From Spirometra erinaceieuropaei (lineage: Eukaryota > Platyhelminthes > Cestoda > Diphyllobothriidea > Diphyllobothriidae), in the NCBI GenBank assembly GCA_902702965.1, contig CACRXP010000738.1, positions 252,467 through 316,466 of the forward strand: a DNA stretch of 64,000 nucleotides. Reading direction: 5' to 3'. The position numbers were made by a program, and so were the translations under genes. Positions 22,736-34,779 of the stretch are shown here, one piece after another; position 1 is the first letter of the stretch, and the number at the start of each line of letters is the position of its first letter. The notes beneath the pieces were generated by a model that was not told the DNA's origin, did no database searches, and saw only the letters and a program-made list of their open reading frames with translations.

Positions 22736-24109
22736 CTTCTATTGGCAATGCTTTCAAGTTTCCATGATATTAGCGTTAATGCGTATTCGAAACCGATAAA
22801 TTCGAGTCAAGGTTTCTAGGAATGATAATGTATTGTCAGAAACACCGAGTAGAATCAAGCTAAATTCTGAAATCACTGGATGGTTAACAGCAGATTTTCA
22901 TACTGTAAAATTCCGAAGTTGCAAAGCTAAAGGCTGTCTGTGACACAATGACAAACATCCCCCGGCAGATTTCACTTCACAAACTGCCAGCCAAATGTTG
23001 TTGATGACGTGTCTGCATTTATAAATAGCCCGTTTTATAAATCCTGATTCAAATAGTAATTCACAATTTCTACTTTTCATGTGTCTTGGTGCTCAGTTTT
23101 AATGCAATCGTCAGTGCGTATGTTTAAAGTGCAACTCATGTATCATGTCGTAGACACAGTAAATGCACAGAGTCAGACAAAAATGCACTCACACATCCAA
23201 CACTACCCAGTTCTACCCTTTTTGTGTGCAGAAATATAAATCGATCTGTTCTAAATCAAGCTCCGTCATTCAACGTTTTTCCTGGCATCGACCTGCGTTA
23301 AAGAGAGGGCAGTAATTTAACGTTTTTTTGGCATTGTATCGCCGATGGTGCACCCGTCAGCCCGCATCTGTCTCTCACCCATCTGGCATGATGCAGTAGA
23401 ACTCTCACATACCTCATTTATTCCTCCAAGGTCACAATGGCAACTGACATTTCATCGCCAGTAGCGATATAAATGTTATGTTTCCCCACAAGATATGTCA
23501 AATTTGGCCCAGCAGACCGGAATTCAGACATATCCGCACATTCAGAAGTAGACGTATGTGATCAGATAATTACCGCACTGCACCTTTGCACATATGCACG
23601 ATGTGCATATGCAATTGCGGTTAACCAAATGCAGTCGCCAATTGTTATGGCCAGACCTGCTACTTAGAATTCACGCGAAGATTGTGCGTACTCAAATTTT
23701 GTCCCCAAATCCAACGCAGCAGGAAAGAAGAACACGACCGGTCACAGAAAATTGTATTGGAAAATTGCTGGTCACTTCTAACTGGAAAGTAACACGTATT
23801 CATGACACCCTACTGCGGTTCGCCTGCATTCGTTCCAATGCCCCTGGGGAAGAAAATTGTAGACGAACTGATTGATAATTCGAATATACGGAACGATCAG
23901 GCGCAAAGGCGGGCGAGCCAGCGGACAGGCGATATGGTTTTACTGAGTGCGCGGTAGAGGAAAATGCTTGTGGGCTCTAGTGATTGGTTGACTATTGTAA
24001 TTAGAAGTTTAGGAAATCCCAATAGAGTTATGTAATAGGAAAACTACGTTCTACAAATTTCCAAAATATATATGTGTAAGTTCAGGTTCTGCATATTTGC
24101 ATTGCAGGG
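22736..24109. other. D1 end: non-coding, with inverted piece of block A
   Basis: No gene. From about 23,070 to 23,560 the sequence is the reverse complement of block A at about 3,110-3,560, for example GCAGTAGAACTCTCA.. against its mate near 3,265. The rest is shared in part with 50,000-50,540. A small palindrome, CATATGCACGATGTGCATATG, lies near 23,591. From 23,880 to 24,109 nothing is recognised. Confidence 0.5.
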
Positions 24110-25040
24110 ATTGACGACTTGCATGTTTCAACTAGTGAAACGGACATTCGTTTCAGATTGAAAGGGATAATATATTATCAGCAGCGCGTTATCAATCAAA
24201 CAAATTATCATCTGCTAAATCTCTGATCATACTACGAATGCCAGCAAATCCAGTTATATTTCCATGGTACCACCGCTCATAAGTTTCCCACTCAATTCTT
24301 GCTGCAATGAACTGGGTCCGCCAACAGATGGTGATGTATAGAAAACAGTTAGGATAATAATTATGCCAAAAAACGCAGGTGCAACATTTCTCACATTAGC
24401 AAATGCCAGTTAATGTTTGCGTATCTAGCAGCAAAGGTTTATTAAGTGCAGTCCTAAAGCTAGCCAGAGTTCAAAATAAGCGAAGGCGCTTTTCGGCTAC
24501 TCATTAACCTATAATGCTACCGGTATAATTAGTCTTCCTTCTCATAAGTCATTTTTATATTTTATATTAATCGACATATGCTTGCCCAATCATACATCAT
24601 ATGGCAAATGATTATTTGGTGATGTACATGCATTTAAATTGATAAAAACAGAGTGACCTACATTTTCCTCTTATTTGGCATCCGCTGAAATTATAACTGA
24701 GTGCAACATGCAACGCTGTCTCCACAGTTTGCCCCATCAATTAATGATATTTCTATACGTCGGCAAATAACTAGTTGAATACGCTTTTTTTCTTAACGAC
24801 GATGTTCCTCAAGTACCGTAACAATGTTTTTGCAGTACACTATGAGTAATCACGCACCGCTATAAAGCAAACGGTTGTGCCTGTACTCTGATATTCGCAT
24901 TTTCTTGACTTTTGAGAAATGGTTTACTAACCTCTGAGTTGATCAATTAGAATGCAGTGTTCCCACACAGGTCAAATGTTGCTTTGGTTTCTAACCTTCG
25001 ATCGTCGTAGGTCGCACATCTCATACGACGCACATGCACA
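24110..25040. other. upstream region of gene copy 2
   Basis: No gene. It matches 7,805-8,250 and then 9,290-9,715, without the fold-back element that separates those two pieces upstream of copy 1. The last 400 bases, including ATGTTCCTCAAGTACC and GATCAATTAGAA.GCAGTGT, are shared by all gene copies and are the likely promoter region. Confidence 0.5.
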
Positions 25041-25048
25041 TATAAGTA
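25041..25048 (+). promoter_or_regulatory. TATA box of gene copy 2
   Basis: TATAAGTA in the shared context GCACATGCACA-TATAAGTA-CACG. A 5' UTR donor of good consensus (CCACA/GTAAGT, near 25,095) and the acceptor TTTTAG at 25,192 define a probable 5' UTR intron. Confidence 0.6.
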
Positions 25049-25197
25049 CACGTAGACTTCGCCCGCACCCGCACAGTTTGCATTTGCAACCACAGTAAGT
25101 TGCAGCCGTAGACTACCAAGCAAATATTACCTTAGTTTGACTCATTACTAAATATACCACCTTGACTTTCTTCCTGATTAATTTGATTTTAGCGAGC

Positions 25198-28002
25198 ATG
25201 TTCATCGCCATTATCATGCCTGCACTTTTGGTGTGTGTGCTGGGTAGGTTAACTGATAAAATAATGTTTAAATGTTTAATGTGGTTTGTGATATCTGAAT
25301 AAGGTCAACAAATAGAGGTTCGTAGTACTTCTTTGAACTCAAAGAGTTTTTTTCCTTACAGGCGCCGATGATTCCGTTTTGACTTTAGCGCCGATATCAA
25401 CCATCACTTTGCCTATTTTTGGCATACGGCAGCCGCAAGTAAGCTGTACATGCTTTTGGATTTTTACGCTGGTAATTATCTTACTGTGGATCATGACACT
25501 TTATTGTATTGCAGTCGGTCTTGCACGAGAAGCTGGAAATTCAAAAGGGATCTGCCTCCATGCCCTGTGAAACAGGTGAGACATGTTATCAGATATTAAG
25601 AAATGAGCATATTACTTCGAATGATCCAACCTCTTAAGATATTTGGACCATTTATTTATGCTTCCATAAATGTAAACCTTTCAAAATGCGATAGCGAAAA
25701 AATTCGCTGTTTATGCCATGCGTTCGGTTGCCGGGCTGATTCCCTTTGGTGTTGTAGAGACAGAGATCATGCAATTTTCAACCCAGTCTTATATCCCGTC
25801 TTTTTTTCCTTTACTGTGATTAAGGTTAACAATACGCGAATATAATAACTCTCTAATCTGGACCACATTGTTTTCATCGCAGGGCGCTATGTTGTCGTTT
25901 ATCAGTTGGCGACGAACACAGCCTTCACGTTGCCTTTCCTTGGCATACCGAGACCGCAAGTAAGTCGCGCATTCTTTCGAATTTGTTCTATGATAATTAT
26001 ATTTCTACGCATTTTGTCACTTTATTATAATGCAGTCCGTCTTCCATGGGAATGTGGCACTTCGAGAGGGATCTACCTCTAAACCCTGTGAACTGGGGGA
26101 GCCATGTTTTCTGTCATTAACAGGTGATCACCTATTTTTTTCTAATACCTCGGCTTCCCAAGACATGTAAAGAATTTTTTTATGTTCCCCTAAATATAAA
26201 CTTTTAGATAGGCTAATTCTCCAATGCAGCCGTTTTTGTTTTGCGTTTGTTTATTGTTTTATTTATTTTGTTCTCAAGATGATTTCCTTTGTCGCTTTAC
26301 AGACAGAGAGTACGTATTTGTCGGTGGATCTCATAATGGTGGGAAGGGAATCATCGTCGCCTATCCCGTCGATGAAACTAAGTCGCCGTCAGCAATAATT
26401 GTTCAGACAAAGGCGATACTTACTTTGGTAGAAATCCACCTTTTTAATTAAACATTATTATGTCATTTGAACCGAACGCACAGGATATTATTTGTGTTTA
26501 GGACGTTCTGTGAGCTATTTGTGATGGCGGAGTAATCTAGTTCTGCACGTTGAAAGCTGTCTATCTTCCAAAATATGTTTGACCACCATTCATTATGTAT
26601 GCATTCTATTCAGCTAACTTAAACTTGGCCGTCTACACTGAGAAGTTAACTTTCAATGTTGAGTCAGAACTGTATGAACGTTCGTGTTTCAGGTAGTTGA
26701 TAAGCCAATTGTAGAAATGTTCAAACGTCAGCCTATAAAGGTGTCCAGTTTCCAGTCAAAATGTTACACCAGTTTTTGACTACTATCATGGATAAACGTA
26801 AAAGGTTGTTTTAGAACAACTGGTACAGCGTGGCCTAATCCGCCTTAATGTTAATTTCCCGAAGAGGGGTGACCACTGCTCGGGGCGCAGTCTAATATTG
26901 CATGAGCTGACAATAATTTATTAAGCATTATTTGGAATTAGTATTGTTAGACGGTGCATTGTGGAGCTCAATAAACATGTTTTTGGCACAGACCCGTCGA
27001 TCCCAGTAGGCGTTGGCGTGACTGAAAGGATTGAACTGGATACGAAAGTTTCGGCTTCGGTACTTATTTGGTATGCTGACAAAGTGCAGGTATATAAAGC
27101 AACTTAAGATAGGAAGATTATATTGCAGTCCTCAGGTTACATTTGACTTCCACAAAACATTTTCTTACGTCCAAACGTCTACTTGATATTTTTTTCAGAA
27201 CAAAAACATTAGCGAAAATCTAGAGTTCATGCTCGGTGATTATCCGCCTACGAATCGATACTTCTACCTGGCCCCAGATCGTAAGTTGGGCCCGCAGTCA
27301 CCCATGAAATATGCTTTATGCACTAAAGTGCAGTTGTGATTTTCTGTTTTGATTTGCATTAATTATTTGACTAAATGTTATACGCTACCATAATTTAACA
27401 CTGATAAGCACATCAAACAAAAATGTAAACGACAGTCTAATGACCACTGCAAAAGGTGTAGCTATTTTCTTCATATTTGAAGTAAATGTTTCAACTGAAC
27501 TCGATAGCAGATATAAAAAAAACTAGGTACAACTTCGGAGCATCGTGGACAACAACCGACAAGAGCATCGATTTTACATTCTTTGTGTTTTAAACTGATA
27601 GCCAGATCAAAATTTTAAAATTGAGGAAAACAAGTAATATTCCCCAAGTTGCTATACCTAAGCTAACAGGAAATGTATTTCTCTGATTACGATGTAAACA
27701 CAGCGTGCGTGCCAATTTAACATCAAATCTTACAAATAATGTTTGTCCCAATAACTAACAGTGCACGAGGACACTAAGGAACTGCCTTTTTTGTCCTCAC
27801 TGGACGACTTGGACAAAAAACGATGGAGTACAAACTTGTGTTTTCCAGGTCCTACTGTCCGGTAATAAGACTCGTTCCAGGTGATGCTCCGGATTGGTTC
27901 CCCACAACAATTCGTGTTGCCTTCAGCGGAGTTCTCCATCTAAAACCTTGGAAACTCTTAATCTGTCTCTTGCCAGCAATCATGACATCGGCAATGCCTT
28001 GA
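25198..28002 (+). pseudogene. secreted three-module protein family, copy 2
   Basis: Exons: signal peptide 25,193-25,243 (MFIAIIMPALLVCVLG), a1 25,362-25,438, b1 25,515-25,575, a2 25,883-25,959, b2 26,036-26,123, c2 26,303-26,427, d 26,992-27,089, e 27,199-27,280, f from 27,762. All GT-AG sites and phases are kept. c2 is 125 instead of 126 bases (a one-base loss after GTTCAGACAAA) and f has lost another base near 27,784-27,790, so the frame is broken twice. The end of f, read in the ancestral frame, keeps PWKLLICLLPAIMTSAMP before TGA 28,000. This is the best preserved example of the hydrophobic, GPI-signal-like tail. A shrunken c1 relic is at about 25,760-25,800. Confidence 0.7.
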
Positions 28003-28479
28003 AAATGCCTTTTTGTATATTCCCTGTCTGTGTTTTGATATATTTAAGTAAACACTAATGGTACATATGCTCTGGTGTAGTAACATCGCATTAGTAATGG
28101 ATGTCTAGCTGCTTTGCAGGCTTTCACTCAAACAGAACATATGCAGCACCATGTATTGTCCGTACGGCAAGTGAGGAGGTGGCAAATGGGTTTTCTTACT
28201 CACCGACTTGCTTTACCTGTAGACAGCAAAAGGGAAACAGTACACGTTTAAAATTTAAATATGAAGGAACGCTGTGCCTGCAAGACTACAGATGATTAAA
28301 GAACGCAAGTCAATCCGCAATTGCACATTTAATACCCAGTTGTTTACACTCAACATATGCTGGCTGCTTTATTATATTGTGTGATTAGATGAATTATCCA
28401 TGTCTATTTTTGGCCGTATGGGGTGGTCTGATTTATGAATCTTTGGCAAGACATAAAGCCTCGCGGATATGGTTAACTG

Positions 28480-30080
28480 ACTGGAAGAAAGGTTAAGGTT
28501 GGTTCAACACAGAACAGCTACACGTAGCACATGGGACAGAATTGATTTCAACGATTATGTTACACATATAAGTCCCAATAGTAAAACAATCCCTTTCTTA
28601 GAAGCTGCGTCTTCTAACACTTGCTGTCCTATCAAGGAAACGATGGAAAGTTTGCGTAGCGAGATTTTACAGTGGGTTTTCTCGATTGCAATTCCGGTCG
28701 GGATCTCGAAGAAATTGCCGTTTCACTGCATGGTAAAAGCTTCGTTTACATTTGAAGGTCAATTTTACCACCAGGTCGACGGCGTAGTAATGGAATCACC
28801 ACTCGTACATCTACTGGCTGATGCTGTCAAGGGAACACTAGAGAAAAATAATCTCTGGTCACATACAAATGACCCTTATTTTAGAGTTGCGGAAATCGCC
28901 ATGGCTATATTCAGAAGAAAATATAGCGACCGAATGTTGCCTTCCATAACTGCTCCCCATGCCAGTACAGTTATATGGGACGGGGTACAGTGAGTAAAAA
29001 AAAGCCGATAAAAGTTAGCTGCAAAAGAATACGAGAGTACCTCCTCGCAAGCCCGGAGAGGTAAGTGTAGGAGAATAGACAGCGCCATCCTTGCGCATGC
29101 AGTGGATTCAGGGCATCGTGTGTACCCCTCTGAAGCCTTTCGTGTGCTTTATGTGGTACCCTCGAGTTACCCTAGCCACTGGGCCAACGCCTGTTAGCAA
29201 CAGCAGAAGCGGCCGTCAACAAGTTAAGAAACCGACCCTATGCGACCAGAAGAAACTCGTCCAGGCTCGGCGATTAACGTGGTTTACTAACCGCACACAA
29301 ATGGCTGCGCCCTTACGCTCTTGCCCAGACTGCATTTAAAAAAAACTAATTTTTATCGATTTTTCACTCACTGTACTCCGTCCCACGAAACTGTACTGGC
29401 CTGGCGAGAAGTTATCAAAAGCAACGTTCGCTCGCTACCTTTAATTCTGACCCTCATTTCTATGTTAAGTATGCTGAGGCTATTTTGACAACAGCGCATA
29501 AAAAGCCTGATTTTAACACTCTCCTGTATATAGTGAACCAACGTCACCCAGCTTTCATCTATACTTTACAAACAGAGGACGGAGAGGGCCACCTATTTCT
29601 GGCCGTTTTAAGTAATCTAATGTCGGATGGAATACTTCATAAAGGTTAGGTTCGTAAGTAAGGAAGCATGTGTAGGAAAATTTGCAAATTTCCACATTTT
29701 TGTAACTCTACGTCAGAAATAAGGCTCTGTCCACTATCATACCGATCGCGCTAGAAGAATGCAAACTCTGGATAGGTTTGATAATGCACTCGCCAATATA
29801 AAAACCTGCGAGAAAAGGGAATTTTTAAAAGGTTAACCAATAAAAAAATCATACATACGGAGGCTGAGAACAAAGAGTTATTTCCCACACTTTGTCCCCA
29901 GGGGATTGCCATACTATTTTCTACATCACTACTTATATGCCAGTATACTCGTGCGTACACAGTCGCTGAGATAAGACTGGTGTTCACTAACACTGCGCGT
30001 CTCGTCTTAAAGGCAGGAATATACTGACTTTGCAGATCTCTTCACTGCTTATATATGCAGTCAATTGCTCCTTAAAGGTC
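28480..30080 (+). pseudogene. Penelope-like RT remnant after gene copy 2
   Basis: It parallels 12,960-14,060. The first open part (28,499-28,880) has IDFNDYVTHI, PIKETMESL and the RT core FEGQFYHQVDGVVMESP, closer to the family pattern than its sister. The frame then meets a 538-base inserted element (28,912-29,449). RT sequence resumes at about 29,450 (PHFYVKYAEAILTTA, then a TLLYIVNQRHPAFIYTL-like stretch). The C-terminal part to 30,080 is broken by stops. The GIY-YIG end seen in the sister is cut off where the inverted block begins. Confidence 0.75.
28912..29449. mobile_element. 538-base MITE-like element with ~106-base TIRs
   Basis: The left arm, 28,912-29,018 (CAGAAGAAAATATAGCGAC, CCAGTACAG, GGGACGGGGTACAGTGAGT), is matched by the reverse complement of the right arm, 29,345-29,449 (CTCACTGTACTCCGTCCC, CTGTACTGG, ending TTCTG). 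The ~325-base centre has no transposase. It interrupts the PLE RT: the sister at 13,350-13,400 runs uninterrupted. The flanks (GACCCTTATTTTAG..GGCTATATT and GACCCTCATTT..GGCTATTTT) look like two copies of the same ~40 bases of RT sequence, unusually long for a target duplication. Confidence 0.7.
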
Positions 30081-30084
30081 TGAA

Positions 30085-32876
30085 ATGGCCCCTAAGTTTA
30101 AGGTAGGTGAATAGAACGGATACCATCAAGGCCTTCTGGAATTCAGGGGTTTGCGACAAAACCAGGCTTATTGGGGATTCGAAATGCACAGGCAAACAAT
30201 ATCCATTCAAAGTGGTAATTAATATACCATTGACAGTTCACGCAATATATGACTACGCTTTGAGCAAGTGATCCCCCAGCTTACTGAAGTTAACATAAGT
30301 GCGAAATAGGCCACGCTATATCTGAAACACGAACGCTTATGCATTTCTGACTCAACATTGAGAGTATACTTCTCAGTATAGAGGGATTAGTTTCAGGTAG
30401 GTAAATATAATGCATATATACTTAATGGTTATCATAAATATTATTCTGTACTATAGACAGTTTCCTACATGCTGAACTAAGTAATTCGCCATGATAACTA
30501 GCGCATAGGACGCGCCTAACGTAAAATGTTTCATTAAACTTCGGTGGCATAAATGCAAACATAGAACGACGTATTGTCAAATGACATAAATAATGCTTAA
30601 TTAAAAAGGTGGATGTCTACCAGATGACGTTTCACCTTATTTTTGGACAATTACTGCCGACGGGGATTTAGTTTTGTCGACGGGATATGCGGTGATGATT
30701 CCATTTCCACCATTATGAGATCCATTGACAAATGCATGCTCACTGCCTGTACAGCGGCAAAGGAATTCACCTTAGGAACCGAAAAAATAAAATAATAAAC
30801 AAACGGCTACAAAAAATTGGCCTCTTTAAAAGTTTCCACTTAGGAAAATATAATTAAATGCTTTAGATGTGACATGCATGTTTTTGTCCATGAGCTCACT
30901 CTGATGCTGGTCACATGGCGGACAACGGGGAAATGGAGGTTGGAGCCATCGCCTGAGGCTGTACTCGATCATCATTGTGAACTAGAATGTATTATGTGCA
31001 ATATACTGATGAATGTGAGGAATTTTCTAGTAGATAAGTAAAACACGTGAAAGGCATAAACGTGCACGTTTATGAACTATTTAATTTCCACAAAACGCAA
31101 GCATATTGCGCACGCATGTGCTCTCCGTCGAGCTCAGTATGATTTTTATATCATATTACAGGCAAACAATGCGTAAATAATCGAAACAAGTAACGAGACC
31201 ATTTGAGCCGCAGCGCTTGTTACATAAAGCATTTGATATAGTGATGGAAATTTATGGATGTATAAGCATCGCTGCATTGCAACCACGTACGTCGAAAGTG
31301 GTGTGGTCGAGAAGACAAAGATTTCCAATCAAAAGTCAGAGAAGATGGAGTGAGTTTGATAACCTTTACTGTTTCGAAAGTGCGTACACAAAAGACAGTC
31401 GCCGCGAGCGTGCTTCAAGCAAGTTGTTTTCTGTGTCCGCCTTTGAGATGCTGAAAGCCAGCACGTGGGTGCGCCTTTCGTTGTCTCTGCGTCTGCCAGC
31501 CAACCGGAGGGGGGTCAGCGATGATTGGCGATTAACGCGAGCCTAGTGGCAAGTCTCGCGCCTCCCAGCAGTGCATCGACAAGGCGTGTGAGAGAGGCAG
31601 CGTGACAAGATATGAGGGCAAGGAGACGTGAACTGCCACACATACACTGAGCGACCGTTCTCATGAAATGTTAGCTGAAATTCTGAAATGCGTTTTCGAT
31701 TACGAAGAGTTATTTGGGTGCGGTGTTTATATGGATTATTCTGCGGTATAATCCGATAATATTTTGCACTTGGCAGGATGTCGGCTTTTGGATGCACTGC
31801 TTTCTAATCTCCTATGAAAACTGTCCTCGGTAAGATATGACTACTTACGTAGCATGCATTTTTCCATTGATTATCGATGGTCTTGCAAATTCAAATATAT
31901 TCTAGGCATACAGCAAACAAAAATATGTGTTGGGCACAAATGTGCTACATAGATAGATAGATAAATAGATAGTCACTTCATCTCTTATTTTATACTTAAA
32001 GAGGGAGTATAATTAGGTTTTTGGAAAACGTTTCTTATTGATGAATAACATCTCAAATACATAGTTCAATTAGCTGGCCCAGATCGTTCAATTAATGTAC
32101 ATTTTATAGCCCAATTTCGACGTAGGGATTCAGCAGAAGAATACTCGCTACTTTAACCACTGCCATTGATAAAAGACCACAGATCAGCCTGCAATGAAAA
32201 TAATGCCGTTCAGATAAGATAGTTATCACATTCGTTTATTTTGGACCTTAATTAGAATAGAGGATAAGGGGCAGGATAGGCGACGATGGTTCCCATTTCT
32301 CTTTTGCTAAAGCACCAAAGGTTATCCGCCTGGCAACCGAACAAATTAAGAAGTAAACAAACACATGACATAAACAAGGAATGAAAATCAATGCACTTTT
32401 AAAAAATTGTCCTTTAGGGAAGCATAAATTAATGCTCAAAATGCCTTCAGACGTCGAATCATTAGAAATAAGGGGCTCGCTTGCTAATAACTGATAACAT
32501 GCCTCACCTGCTTCACAGAACGTAAGGTAGATCCCTCTGGAATTAACACATTCCCGTGCAAGACCGATCACACTATAATAGTGTCACATTCCACAGTAAG
32601 ATAATTGTCACCGTAAAAATCCAAAACAATGCACAGCTTACTTGCGGCTGCCGTATTTCAATAAAAGGCAAAGTGATGGTTGAGTTCGACGCTAAAGGCA
32701 CAACGGACTCATCGGCACCTGTAATAAATAAAAACTTTGAGTTAAGAGAGGTAACACAAACGTCACTTTTTCGACCGAAAGCAAAAATAAAAAACCAAAT
32801 ATTAGAACAATATTTGAGCATATAACCTACCGAGCACGAACGCAACAAGTGCAGGAAGAATACCGGCGATGAACAT
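30085..32876 (-). pseudogene. inverted, truncated gene copy 4
   Basis: Read on the minus strand: signal-peptide exon from ATG 32,876-32,874 to 32,831 (MFIAGILPALVAFVLG), a1 32,718-32,642 (ADESVVPLASNSTITLPF), and b1 near 32,567-32,505, where the acceptor CAG has become TGA. A c1 relic follows near 32,300, then a truncated a2 near 32,170. c2 is at about 30,720-30,605 and carries a TAA (AAA to TAA) in its VQK region. Downstream only intron sequence matching copy 1 near 11,270-11,590 remains; d, e and f are missing. The 1.15-kb composite repeat R (30,885-32,035) sits inside it. The copy is certainly dead. Confidence 0.7.
30885..32035 (+). mobile_element. composite repeat R, copy 2, inserted in copy 4
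   Basis: It starts near TGTTTTTGTCCATGAGCTCAC and ends near the fold-back arm's terminal AAACGTTTCTTATTGA. It parallels 5,590-6,740, including a P-repeat (31,270-31,655). The gene intron and exon sequence of copy 4 continues on both sides in inverted orientation, so this is a real insertion. A (GATA)n-like microsatellite lies at 31,951-31,972. Confidence 0.55.
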
Positions 32877-33020
32877 GCTTGCTCAAACCAAATTAATAAG
32901 GAAGAAAGGCAAGAAGGTATATTTACGAATGGGTTAAACTGAGCTTATATTCTCAGAGTAGTTTACGACTACAACTTACTTTGAAATGCACACTCCGCTG
33001 GTTCAGGCGAATTTTCCTTG

Positions 33021-33028
33021 TATTTAAA
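33021..33028 (-). promoter_or_regulatory. mutated TATA box of gene copy 4
   Basis: The minus strand reads GCACATGCACA-TTTAAATA-CAAGG, aligned with TATAAATA in copies 1 and 3. The surrounding 32,877-33,250 is the inverted promoter region (matching 9,480-9,862), with the 5' UTR donor CAAA/GTAAGT still present near 32,976. Confidence 0.5.
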
Positions 33029-33249
33029 TGTGCATGTGCGTCATAAGAGATGTGCGTCCTAGACAATAACTTGTTGGAAAGCAAGATAATATTTCGGCGT
33101 GTGTGGGTACACTGCGTTTTAATTGATCATCACATAGGTATGAATTCAAAGGGTCTGAAAAAGGGGAAAATACAAATATCAGAATAGTGGCATCAACTGT
33201 TTGTGCGTGATCATGCAAATTATACTTCTAAAAATTGTTACAGTATTTG

Positions 33250-33735
33250 AGGAAAATACTCGTGAAGAAGGCGTGCATCAATATGGCTTCCGCTTGACGT
33301 CCGACAATTTTCAATTCTTCTTCGACTCCATCAAGTAACTCGGATTCGTTTTGACGTCACTGGTCGCCATACAGATCCTGAGAACATTCGGGCCATCTAA
33401 CGGATGTCTGCGCCCAAAAATGTGTCACAACTTCTAACGTTCCTTGGCCTGATCAGCTAATGCCTACCTTCCTACCACAGCTACGACCCGAAGCTGCCGG
33501 TTGTTGTTGTTGCTGGAATCGCTCCTAACCAGGGAGTTTGTGTCGCCCTGTCACATGTCTTTCCTTAGGGGTCTGAAACGGCAATCATGCATGCAACTCT
33601 CAAGCCTACTCCTTCGGAGTAATATTATGGGCAAATAACGAAAACGTTATAGCCCTCGTTTTTGCCGTCAAGTAATTCTGCAGTCTGTTGTACGTTCGTA
33701 AATTCACTTTGTTGACGGAATATGCGATTTTCTTT
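33250..33735 (+). pseudogene. Ty3/gypsy RT/RNase H remnant
   Basis: On the plus strand the sequence gives FQFFFDSIKYLGFVLD (33,310-33,358), RHTDPENIRAI, then a LLTFLGL stretch and an RNase H part (GVCVALSHVFP, GSETAIMHA). In-frame stops and shifts are frequent. It is the inverted counterpart of the fragment at 6,747-7,370 and belongs to the inverted block with gene copy 4. Confidence 0.7.
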
Positions 33736-33739
33736 TCGC

Positions 33740-34185
33740 ATAACGCTTGCACCTTGTAGGCTTAAATTACTAAGCGCTAATGCAATGACTGATCAGGCTC
33801 CAAATTATTCGGAAAGAAGAAAATAATTTCTAAAACGTAATTATACTCCCTCTTCAAGTATGAAGTATGGAGATTACGTGATTCTCTATCAGACGAATGA
33901 AAGGAAGTATACTTTAGTTCGTGGTTTCCCTAAAATATATTTGAATCTGCAAGACAATCGAAATTCAATGGAAAAATGCATGCTACATAAGTAGTCATAT
34001 CTTACCGAGAACGCGTTCTATAGGAGATTGGTAAGCAATGTATTCAAAAGCCAACATCCTGCCAGGTTAGAAATATTATTGGATTATACAGCGGGGTAAT
34101 CCTTATTAAAACCGCGCCTAAGTAATCCTTCCTACTCGAAAACCCATTTATAATTTCAGCCAACATTTCCTGAGATCGGTCACTC
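33740..34185 (-). repeat. fold-back arm, inverted orientation
   Basis: Reverse complement of the arm at 6,345-6,745, ending GAGATCGGTCACTCAGTG. With the gypsy fragment before it and the P-repeat after it, it reproduces 5,960-7,380 in reverse order. Confidence 0.6.
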
Positions 34186-34470
34186 AGTGTACGTATGGCA
34201 GTTAGCGCCTCCTTGCCCACGCTGCCTTCCTGTCCGCTTCACACTCCTTGTTGATACGCTGATTGGACGCGCGAGACTCCTCGCGAGTTCTCCAGGCCAA
34301 TCAACGCTGTTCCCCCTCTGATTGGCTGGCGGACGCGGAGACAGCGAAAGACGCACACACGCGCTGGGTCTCAGCACCTCGAAGGCGGACACAGACAACA
34401 ACTGGCTTGGTGCGAGCTCGCGGCGACTGCCTACAGAGCCTTTGTGTGCGCACTTCCAAAACAATAAAGG
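34186..34470 (-). repeat. P-repeat, inverted
   Basis: It carries the reverse complement of the P-repeat landmarks (GTGTGCGCCTTTCG-type, CAGCCAATCAGAG, TTGATTGGCCTGGAG, GTCGCCGCGAGC). It abuts the hammerhead motif at 34,490. Frames on both strands (92-94 codons) are not conserved in the other copies. Confidence 0.5.
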
Positions 34471-34492
34471 TTGTCCAACACGTATATGTTTT

Positions 34493-34536
34493 TGTCTCTG
34501 ATGATGGGTTCGAGCAGGAATCCGAAACGTCAGGTC
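34493..34536 (+). ncRNA. hammerhead ribozyme (PLE type), intact-looking
   Basis: CTGATGA at 34,498-34,504. Stem II is GGGTTC (34,506-34,511) with GAATCC (34,518-34,523), six pairs including one G-U. GAAAC (34,524-34,528) and GTC (34,529-34,531) follow. Stem I is TTGTCT with AGGTCA, with wobble pairs. The downstream sequence CAATAAAACTTTTGCCCTAGCAATCATGTCTCCTTCTTC is the same as after the 22 kb motif, so both come from one PLE family. Confidence 0.75.
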
Positions 34537-34779
34537 AATAAAACTTTTGCCCTAGCAATCATGTCTCCTTCTTCAAAAGCCGGCTGTGCACCGTGTCAGA
34601 GTGTAGAGACGGCATTCTTTGTTAGTTGAATAGTGGACCGCACCATGGCTGCATGTAAGCAACAAATGACAAGAGGGGAGCTGTAGTATAATATTGCGAG
34701 ACAAATGGGGACATACGCAACCAACGGAAAACGATATCCGCTCTATGCACTGAACAAAATCCAAAAACCCAGCGATCGC

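Noticed and set aside
31951..31972. GATA-rich tract as a regulatory element
   Set aside because: A short imperfect microsatellite inside a repeat, absent from the other copies of that repeat.
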